Below, in pieces: positions 55,380-64,000 of a stretch of 64,000 nt of DNA. The position numbers and the translations under genes are program-made. Location: the NCBI GenBank assembly GCA_029747015.1, contig JAKOGI010002459.1:37501-101500 (forward strand), given 5' to 3'. The notes below the pieces were generated by a model that saw only the letters and a program-made list of their open reading frames with translations, ran no database searches and was not told the DNA's origin. The stretch is from Carnegiea gigantea. Lineage: Eukaryota; Streptophyta; Magnoliopsida; Caryophyllales; Cactaceae. How positions within the stretch are numbered: position 1 is the stretch's first letter; every line of letters starts with the position of its first letter.

Positions 55380-58318
55380 GCGTTTAGAGGGATATAATAA
55401 ATATGAATTGCATGCTTACATAGATAGTGGTTGTTCTGTATACTTTGGAAAAAGATTATTATTTCCAGAATTTATGTGGAAAAAAGCTATGAATCTGTTA
55501 CAAGGAAAGCTGATAATAATACTATGAGCCACAATGAAGCTATAGAAGGGTTATCCACAGAATTAGCTAGAGTTCAATGCATACCGATTCTATGGGCTAC
55601 TGGTCAACCCTCTCATGATATGATTATTGGAAATAATTTTCAGAGAATATATTCTCCATGCACACAGACCATAAACCAAATAATATTCATAATTAATTAT
55701 CACTCAGTGCCTATTAAAAAATATGCAAGGCTTATACTCATCAAAAAATTGAGTTTATACGCAGCCAGCGTGGTGAAAAGGTAATGCCTGCACAACATGA
55801 GGTAGTATTAAAAATTTCATTACTTGAGTTATCTATTAAAGAGCAGATTATGGAATAATAAGAGAAATTATGCAAAAAATTTTATTCTAATAATCCTCTA
55901 AAATTTTGGGATTAAGATAACACATTTACGAAAATTACTTTGTTAAATCCTTATACTATTATTTGAGTTAAACAAATGGTATATACACACCAAGACATCA
56001 AGAATTTGATAAATAGATCAAAGAACTTATGGATAACGGATTAATCAGAAAAAGCAAGAGTCATCACACCAGTTCTGCTTCCATGGTAAGAAATCATGTA
56101 GAATAAAAAAGCGGAAAAACAAGAATGGTGATCAATTATAAAAAACTTAATGATAATACTATCTTTGATGGTTATTATATTCCTAACAAAATAGTCCTTT
56201 TCAATAGAATTCAAGGAGACGCTTGGTTCTTGAAAGTGGATTGCAAAAGTGGATATTGACAGATAAAAATGGATGTCGAAAGCATTTCTTTAACCACTTT
56301 TAGTGTTCCTCAAGGACATTGTGAGTAGATAGTAATGCCATTTGGTTTAAAGAATGCAACTCAAATATTTCAAAGAAGAATGGATAACATCTTCAAGGAT
56401 CTTGATCATTGTTGTTTAGTTTACATCGATGATATCCTTGCCTTTTCTAAAACCATAAAATAGCACAATGATGATGCCTTAATTGTTACCCAAAAATGTA
56501 TTGATCATGGTATTATACTTTGGTAAGAACAAGTGCATTTATGCTGAACAAAAAATTAACTTCTTAGACCTAGAGATAAAGTTGGACAAATTATCCTATA
56601 AAAGTACATTCTAGGAAAAATAGAAAACTTCTCTAAAAAGATTGAAGATAGAAAGGAGTTAGAAAGCTTTCTTGGATGCCTTACCTATGCTTTAGATTTC
56701 ATTAAAGAGCTAGCCAAACTAAGAAAGCCATTGCAACAGAAACTCAAGAAAGAAGTAAGTTGGAGATGGACCACTAATGGCTCAAAGATTGTTCAAAACT
56801 TCAAAAAGATGTGTAAAAATCTTCCTGATCTTAATTTGCCTAATAAAGGAGATGATTTAGTCCTTAGGATAGATGTCAATAATGAGAACTGGAGTATAGT
56901 ACTGAAAATCAAAGAAGGAAAAAAAAAAAAAAAAACTCTACAAACATTGCAGTGGAAGTTTTAATAAGCCAGAATGCAACTATCCTATGATGGGGGAAAA
57001 AAATTCTTGCAGTCATAAGGGGAATTGAAAAGTTCCTAATCTTTTTACCCCCAAACTTTTTCTTATTCGAACTGATTGCAAAGGAATACTTGGTTTTATG
57101 AAAAAGAATTTATCAAATATACAAGCACAAGGGTGACTCATGCATTGGCAATTATGGATTGACAAGTTTTCCTTCTCTATTGAACACATACAGGGATTGA
57201 AGAACTCTTTGGCAAATAGTAAACTCAAGAACTCACCAATTGTGATCATCAGAGCAGAACTCCTGCTAGAAAAGGAAGAAATCCGGATGAAATGACATTG
57301 CTACTAGAACGGGTTTCTCTTTCTAGTAAAGTCCTTATTGATAATTTATAATTCCATATAAAAAGTGGATCCTAATTTGGTCTACTATCTTCTGCCTGCC
57401 TAATAGCCCAAAGATTTTTCCTTCTAGAGTTACAAGTTAATTACCTAAGATGTCCTTATGATATCAAAGGAAAAATAAGTCCTCATGTTTAAGAAAAATG
57501 GTTCAATAAGTAGCATGCAACCTGTATCGACTATTATTATAATCATTCCTGTGATATTTTGGAATCATGAAGTACTACAATCTACTTTCCCGATAAGTCT
57601 GCAGTTGGTGGTGTTACTTTTCCAAAAAATTCAATCTTCCTAAATGACCCAATCATTAAAGCCTAGGAATACGAGATAGCACTTTACTTTATGGAAATCC
57701 TAGATCCCAAATTTTCATTTTTCTCAAGTCTAACTAAATTTCAGCAATGCATGTTCAGAAGGATCCATTGGATTCTTACATCTCTTGATGGTCCAACAAA
57801 AATTTCATATAATAGATGCCTATATATGGAAATACATTGTGCATTAATCGAGTATGAAAATGGAAAAGCCAAACCAACCCATTATTTAGCTCAGACTGTT
57901 GATTTCAACGATCAACAATGTGAATGGTTTCCAGAACGATGAGAATTAGTTACTGATATTGCTTTAGCAAGAGCCATCAGTTTTTACAATATATATCATC
58001 AAAGTTGGGCATTAATTGAACGAGGAAAAATATTAATGCATTGCGGGAACACTATTTTTGCCTATGGCAATGAGTTTAATGAATACATGAAGGTGGAGGG
58101 AGCAGTTTCGGAAGATATCTTTGATCATCTCTTTGATGTTGGAGCTGGAAAATTCTTATCAGAAAAAGGGAAGAAATACCTTCTTGAATTATTTGGAAAT
58201 GGGATCTAGAGCATCCTTAACTTGATAAAGATTTTGATGATTATCTAGATAATGATGGTCTAGAAGATATTATCGAAGATAAAGGCATGCAGAATCTCAA
58301 TAATGATGACTAGTATTG
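55380..58318 (+). pseudogene. Endogenous pararetrovirus (Caulimoviridae) fragment: protease, reverse transcriptase, RNase H and downstream region
   Basis: An integrated, decayed copy. The protease-like active site DSG is at 55423-55431; an open stretch to 55784 covers the rest of the protease. Reverse transcriptase motifs follow in order on the plus strand, including an intact YIDD at 56422-56433. RNase H-like sequence with a RIDV block lies near 56868, within an open piece 56731-56964 that ends after an A-rich run. The interval 57300-58310 also looks coding in pieces (57691-57942) but I do not recognise it. Numerous in-frame stops and shifts occur throughout, so no full product is encoded. 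Lack of integrase and the motif order separate it from Ty3/gypsy. Genus not assigned. Confidence 0.82.
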
Positions 58319-58338
58319 TTAGCATTAAAAGGACACTG

Positions 58339-60720
58339 TGTTAAGCCAAAAATCATGCATCGTTTTATTAATTATTTTGACTATATGTTACACATTATTG
58401 CATCTAATTTACTTTATTTTATATATTTTCCAGGTTAGGCATTAATAAAATAAAAATGAGAAGACAAGATGTCGAAACTCCGATTTTACATGATTTGCTG
58501 AAAAGACGGTCCAATAAATAATTTATGAAAAATATTATTTCCATAATTATTTAATTAGGCTAGGGTTTCAAGAGTTGGAAGAAAACAAGAAGTCTTGGAG
58601 GAGAAGAAGTCTAAGGAAGATATGAAGAAAACCCTAATTACTAACCCTAGTCCCCCTTCTTTCCTCCCTATATATATCACCATCACAATAATCATCTCTG
58701 AACCCATCACCATAAACAACGGCTGCTTGGGGAGAAGAAGCCGCGGCTGCTTCATCTTCTCACTGCCAACCCCTCACCTCACCATTAATCTTCATCCTTC
58801 GCACCCATCATCTTCAATCACCATTTTCCATCACGCCAAGCCACATGACTTCTTCTATCCCTCGCCCCATATCACGCCTAACCAACACAAGAATCAAAAG
58901 CAGCTAATTCTCCATCAATCACGCCACCCTCCTTCATCACCATCAATCATCATCATCATCTCTAAGTAATATTAGTTTTATTTCTCGTTTGTTTTTGGTT
59001 TTACTTTATTCAATTGTATTTCTTTGATTAGATTATTATTAAACATGGGAGCTTTGGCTAATTGTGGTGATTTTACTTTTAATATGAGTGAGTAATTTCT
59101 TTTTACTTAGTATAATCTTCTTGAAGCCATGCTAAATTTACTATTTTGAAACAAGTTTTATGCTTTAATGCCTAGTTGATTTATATTCATGATTCTTTAG
59201 CGATTAGCGTTTATCGTTTATGAAATTTGCGTTAAATCGATTAGAATGCATGCTAGTTGATTAAATACAATTTCGATTGATAGTTTAGAAGATTATAATA
59301 CGTAAAAGTTATAGTCTTTTATGCTTAGGTATCACCCTAATTAATCATGGATGGCTCAAACCCATTTCTTTGAATTAGGTAATCGCTTTAGATCTTTGTT
59401 AAATCGATTTGCTGGTAAATTGGTTACAAAGTGTTAAATGATGTTTTTCTAATTCTTAATGCTCCACTTTGATTAAATTCTTGCACTGGTGTGGGGGTTA
59501 TCAAAACTAGTAGGGTTTATATTAGGGCTGGACCTAAGTAAACTATGATCTAAGGAAAAACGGGGAAGAACCGCTGGTGAATGTCTTCTACAGTTTAGCT
59601 CATGAATGAAATTAACTTGTGTGTTGATGATAAATATTAATTTGCATGGTGGATTGAGATTATACTAAGTATCCTTGATAAATTTGACAACTTTGATAAT
59701 TATTTGTTGCCTAGAGTTAATTTGATTAGTTTGTTAATTTTTGTTTTATTTTTATTAGCTTCAATATAATTTCAATCGAACACCCCCCCAAAAGTATAGT
59801 CTTTTAGGAGTATCTAGGTAATTTTAGATAGTTTAGATTTGATTTTTACAGTGGTTATAATTTTAGATTGATTTATATTCAGTTTTAGTGTTTAATTACC
59901 GGTTTGTTAGAAATTAGACTAAAAATAGTTAATTTTGTTCTTTTTCGATTTCTATCAGTTCCTAGGGTTTATTTAGTGTCCTAGTCTGCCCATATTTAAT
60001 TTCATAATTTTTGGAAGTTGTTTGATAATTTTCCAGAATTATTTTGTGAAATTGATATGTGCAGATTTTTAGGTTATTAATTCTGAAAATTTTGATTCTT
60101 AATTTTAATTTACGATTATTAGGCTTGGTTAAGTCTAGAAAATTGTGTCCTAGAATTAGGGTCATTTTCGTGATTAATTTCGTATTTATATTTATGCTAA
60201 TTATTTTATTTCTAATTTTAGATTTATTATTCTGCTGAATATTCTATGCTAATTTTCTTACCTGATTTTTCTGAAATAAAGTAGATGCGATTTAGAGTTT
60301 ATAAGCTTGTAGACCTGAAGTATAATGTTTTAGGTTACTGTTTGATAATTTTAATATTTATTTCTCTGATTATTAATTGCTGTTTTGAATCTTAATTAGA
60401 ATTTCAGTTATTATTCTGATTTTATTTTTCTAAATTATTTAGAAAAGCTTTTTATTGTTTTGTTTCCGGAATATAAACCAAAATATTTAGGAACATCATT
60501 GGGTGTTTTTTTCTAAATTTGTATTTATTAGATTTCAATTATTTTAGAATTATTAATATTAGACTTAATAAATTAGATTAGTAAAATCATTTGGGATTAA
60601 GCTAGCCTTTTACAACAATCTTTCCTTGTGGATCGATCTCTACTTTTCTATGCTATAAAAAGTTTTTTTTTTAAATAACCGAAGTAGTGGTTAAATTTGT
60701 AGCTCTCGACAAGCTTTACA
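58339..60720 (+). mobile_element. Probable solo LTR (2382 bp) inserted in the pararetroviral sequence
   Basis: Starts TGTTAAGCCAAAAATC and ends GACAAGCTTTACA. The flanks CACTG (58334-58338) and CACGG (60721-60725) match at 4 of 5 bases. The start resembles the LTR at 31090 (TGTTGACGCCAAAAAT), and the CCTTGTGGATCGATCTC stretch near 60623 is typical of the 3' part of Athila/Tat-like LTRs. It includes a TC-rich leader-like block (58640-58960), whose frames (58595-58969) are not supported as genes. No internal region or second LTR. Confidence 0.55.
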
Positions 60721-60960
60721 CACGGTCATTTGAGCAAAAGAGAAGTTGGGATTCTCCATTTCTCTATGAGCAAGCATCTCTGACGATCTTAGTAGTTTAA
60801 GTCCCTCTTAAAACTTTTTTTTGTAATATTTTCACTTTTAAGCTTTCAATAAAAGAGGTTTCCTAATCGAAAAAATTATTCAATTGAACTTTATGTCTTA
60901 AATATTATAATTTCTTGATTAAATTATCACTATCCTTTAAAATATAAAGAAGTTGATTAG
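60721..60960 (+). other. Possible continuation of the pararetroviral intergenic region
   Basis: Right after the solo LTR the sequence has a TGACG element (60780-60784) and an AATAAAAG signal (60849-60856), features found in caulimovirid promoter and polyadenylation regions. Removing the LTR joins it to the 3' end of the fragment at 58338. No coding motif, so this is inference from position and signals. Confidence 0.3.
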
Positions 60961-61447
60961 TGAAACGGATCTGTATTGTCCCTGATCTAAGGAAGGTGTG
61001 GTTGAGATTCGCAATCTCTGTAAATTAGAAATTAGAGGAACACCAAGGTCCAACGCTGACTAAATTCAAGTAATGATCGAAATTCTGTAATTAAATTTTA
61101 ATTATTTTGCTAAGCATGATAGGTCTATAACCATAGAAAGTATAATATCTAATATATAGGTAGTATATTGTGATAACTAATACCAGTAAAGTTATTATAA
61201 GAAGTTTAGTCGTTTAAAACAAGTATACTTCCAAAAAAAAATTCTAAAAATAGCTTATTTACATATTTTACCCAATTCTGAGGGTCTTTTTGTAATTTCT
61301 AAGAGTTTTGGGCCAAAAGTGAAAGACAAAAGAACACGGCAGATATTAAAAAAAATTAAAATAGGTTTTCCAAAGGAAGCAAAAAATCGGAACTTCATAG
61401 CCTAGGGTTCTAATAAATTAAGCCAAAAAGGAGACCCAAAAAAATCA

Positions 61448-61993
61448 ATGACACCTATGTTAGGTACTAAAAGATCAATAACCTTTCTTTTGTGCTTGCT
61501 TTCTTGTTTGTATTTTGTAGCAATGCTTGGCCATTGGGTTGTTACTATCAATTTTAGTCATTTCACTGCTATTAGTCGTGTTAGTTTCTTTCTTTTCATT
61601 TTATGTTATCTGAAGTTTCTCTTTCTCTTTCTCTTGAGTGATGTCAATCTTGTCTTTTTGCTCATATGTGGGTGCAAGCCTGTGTGTCCCTTCAGTGTTG
61701 CGCTTTTCTTTTTCTTATTCATTGCCATCCTCCTCTTTATCTTCACTTCTCCATTTTTCTTTTTCTTACTCATATGTTTTTCTCTTAGTGTTGTTGTTTA
61801 CTGTGTTTCCATTCTCCTCTTTTTGATTGCTTCTCATTTCCTTTTCCTTTCTTCATTCATTATCTGCAGTACTCTCTTCAGTTTCGCTTGCATTGTCACT
61901 TGAAGATGTTGCAAATTTGTTGAAAGCATAAGTGAATTTCTCTTCTTCTTTTAGACTTTCAGCATATGGCAACAATGGTGGTTGTTTATCCAT
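61448..61993 (-). pseudogene. Lys/Glu-rich minus-strand coding remnant
   Basis: A frame starts at 61993 (MDKQPPLLPYAESLKEEEKF) after an acceptor-like TTAATTAG and stays open for 46 codons to 61855. It continues with the same Lys/Glu/Asn-rich character past several stops down to about 61450. The plus-strand hydrophobic frame of 151 codons here is the antisense of this purine-rich stretch. I do not recognise a family. Confidence 0.3.
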
Positions 61994-62129
61994 CCTAATT
62001 AATGGAAGAATCAAGTCAAACAATACACGAGAAAAAGTGCTTACTATACAAAAATATGCTTCTAGTAACTATATTATTTTACTTTTTAAACTTAGAAGTC
62101 TTTATTGATATAATGACATAAATAATATA

Positions 62130-62965
62130 ATTAATTAATCATGGAGTAAATCATATATAAAAATGAAAAAAATGAATTGAAATCGCACTAATATTAAATT
62201 AATATACAATTTAATAGGTAAGCAATACTTGATGCTGCTTATAAGCATATTAGTCATAAATATACCAAAACTAATAAGTGAATGTACCACAACTAGTAAG
62301 CAATAAACTATAAATGGTAGACGCAATTGTCACAAGGAAGTTTTTTCTGTAGCATGCAAGGCATTTTGTGATTTTCATTGATATTAGGACACACACTTTA
62401 ATTATTAATCATAGAGTAGCTAGGGATATATGAAATGCCCAAAAAAAAAAGCGAAAGTCAATTAATATCAAGGCTAGATATAGGTTATTATGTAAATGAC
62501 ATTGATGCTACTTCTAAACACTTTGTCTCATTTTAGCCTCACTCTTACTATTATTTATTCATTTGATTAGTACTTGTAGTAGCATGAATAAGATTCCTTT
62601 AATAACATATACAATTGCAACTTCTTACATTCAAATTATGATGTTTGTTTCAAGGTATATCTTCTACCATATGTGAAAAATATACATGTTATTATATAAG
62701 AATTATTGATGGATAGTTTTTATATTCAAGTTTTTTTGATGTCTTTTTTATTTTTACATAAATTTGTTTATTTATATTTATTTTTATAGTAAAAAACTGT
62801 GTACTTGACCTTTTAATTTGAGAAACATATGAGTTGCTGAATATTTGAACTAGAAAACTATGGTAGTCACAAACATGCCACACCCAATAAGCAATTTACA
62901 ATCAATGGTATAAGTAATTGTCACAAGCAAGTTTTTTCTATAGCACGAAAGGCATTTTTGTGATA
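62130..62965. repeat. Imperfect direct repeat, units ~270 bp and longer
   Basis: TTAATCATGGAGTAAATCATATATA at 62135 recurs as TTAATCATAGAGTAGC at 62404. CAATTGTCACAAGGAAGTTTTTTCT at 62324 recurs with few changes at 62917, followed in both by TAGCAYG and AAGGCATTTT. The second unit is longer by about 320 bp. An old tandem duplication with a later insertion, or two copies of an unknown AT-rich element. Confidence 0.6.
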
Positions 62966-63076
62966 TTTCTCTAATTCTTATTGTAGATTAAGTGTAGTTC
63001 TTCTATTTTTATTTGAAAGAAGAAAAACACAAAAAGTTTATAGCCAACAAACCCTATATCTTTTCATATACACTTT

Positions 63077-63430
63077 TTATTGCACATCGTTGAAATTAAT
63101 GGCGAGACTAAAGTAAAAATAAGTTGCAGAGTTGATTAAACTTACTCGTTGGAGTTTTTTTGCAAAGAATTCAAAGAATTTGTTGTTGTTCGAGCTTGAA
63201 ATGCTTTGATGTTCTACAAGTTCCTTGAATTGCTTGCAAGAACTTTGGATCTTCAACCTGCAGCACATATGAATAAAATTTGAGTTAAAATCGAGTAAAC
63301 GCATGCGATTTTTGAATGTTTTCTCTTTGATTTTGATAGAATACAGATTATGAAGGAGACGGTTAGAGAGAATGAACGAGAGCGAATGAACCTAGTAGGT
63401 TTTCTTTTTTTTTTTTCCCGAAATGCTTTT
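63077..63430 (-). other. Possible short exon-like segment on the minus strand
   Basis: Between an acceptor (GTGCTGCAG at 63266-63258) and a donor (CGA/GTAAGT near 63150) the minus strand encodes an open stretch (LKIQSSCKQFKELVEHQSIS). Upstream is a CT-rich leader-like segment (63400-63330). An unspliced frame from 63304 to 63077 (75 codons) also fits. No known domain; low support. Confidence 0.22.
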
Positions 63431-63449
63431 GATTCTACTACTCCGTTCC

Positions 63450-64000
63450 TGTAATAGTCCGACCCTAAAATATGTTTATTAATTTCATTAATTCTTATGA
63501 TTAATTTCATTTCATTTACATCATTGCTTTTTGTTACTCTAATTGGAAAATTCTAAATGGGCCCTCACTTTGCAATTCGAGTTTTGTTCTAGTCAAATTT
63601 GAGAGATCAATTTAGGCCTTGATACTTATGACTTTAGCGATTTAATTAATTTTCATGACACCACAACCATTAATCTCGAGTTTGGGGGGGGAAATTCAAA
63701 CGCACTCGGTTTTAGCTCTTTTCCAAATCTGAGCCCGTTTAAGGCCGATTTCGACCCAACAATTGTTTAGCTCATTACCCATAATTAGGCCTTAATTATG
63801 CTTAGTAAAAGTAGCTTTTGGGGTTTTAATTTCAGCCAAGTATTTAATTTGAAAGCTTTTGTTTCTACACCAAGCATTTGCTAGACACTTTCTCTCTCCT
63901 ATTTCTCTCCTCCTTCTCTCATATCCACGGCAGCAGCAAACAGCAGTAGCAACACCACCATTCCAGCCACCAAACATCCACCAATAGCCACCAAACATCC
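63450..64000 (+). mobile_element. Start of a second LTR of the 36.3 kb family, cut by the window edge
   Basis: Begins TGTAATAGTCCGACCC and follows 36307 onward: the GCAATTCGAGTTT block (63572 against 36427), AGGCCTTGATACTTATGA (63616 against 36477), TTTTCATGAC and the TCAGCCAAGT leader start. By eye it is clearly diverged from the 36.3 kb copy. Whether it is solo cannot be told from the window. Confidence 0.82.

Noticed and set aside
58595..58969. Ser/Pro/His-rich 124-codon plus-strand frame
   Set aside because: TC-rich leader-like block in the probable solo LTR; composition-driven.
1..64000. tRNA, rRNA or miRNA genes
   Set aside because: No cloverleaf, 5S or rRNA-like segment recognised; tRNA-like matches are only short retroelement primer sites.

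Overview
This is plant nuclear DNA, most likely from a eudicot. The evidence is spliced plant-type genes with AT-rich introns, a plant START-like plastid protein gene, plant LTR retrotransposons primed by initiator tRNA-Met or tRNA-Asp, TRIM elements, a Helitron, an L1-type LINE and an endogenous pararetrovirus. I see one convincing host gene; almost everything else is mobile DNA in several nesting layers.

Layout. 1-2590: decayed L1-type LINE on the minus strand. 2624-3165: long TA/CA/TG/TGTA microsatellite. 3166-15626: a 12.5 kb structure with inverted ends, built from head-to-head copies of one ~4.7 kb LTR-like family (A plus; B and C minus), with internal tandem repeats, microhomology junctions and a complete TRIM (14998-15459). 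It is flanked on both sides by TA-rich microsatellite. 17.6-24.7 kb: a START/COQ10-like gene with three coding exons (19165-19803, 20339-20506, 24509-24733) and a likely non-coding first exon near 17.6-17.9 kb. Its 4.0 kb second intron holds a complete 2.07 kb LTR element (22357-24422, 5-bp TSD ATTAC) that carries an ORF with a PTB-like RRM instead of recognisable pol.

25196-31090: minus-strand LTR element with a tRNA-Asp-type primer site, a polypurine tract and one zinc-knuckle ORF, but no reverse transcriptase. 31.1-36.3 kb: no clear gene, but small tandem duplications and a non-autonomous Helitron (33959-34634). 36307-39395: 3.1 kb solo LTR with perfect TSD CTGAT. 39.9-55.1 kb: minus-strand Ty3/gypsy (Tekay/Del-like) element, split inside gag by a complete plus-strand chromovirus-type Ty3/gypsy element (42722-49591, two 1290-bp LTRs, TSD TTTTC); its own 5' LTR contains another TRIM. 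55.4-58.3 kb: endogenous Caulimoviridae fragment (protease, reverse transcriptase, RNase H), interrupted by a probable 2.4 kb solo LTR (58339-60720). 61-63.4 kb: AT-rich DNA with repeats and weak minus-strand coding signals. 63450 to the end: start of another copy of the 36.3 kb LTR family.

The most unusual item is the RRM-carrying LTR element inside the START gene intron: its boundaries are base-exact (LTRs, primer site, polypurine tract, TSD) and its cargo looks captured from a polypyrimidine-tract-binding protein gene. The 12.5 kb inverted LTR structure is the second. All percentages and mismatch counts are by-eye estimates.
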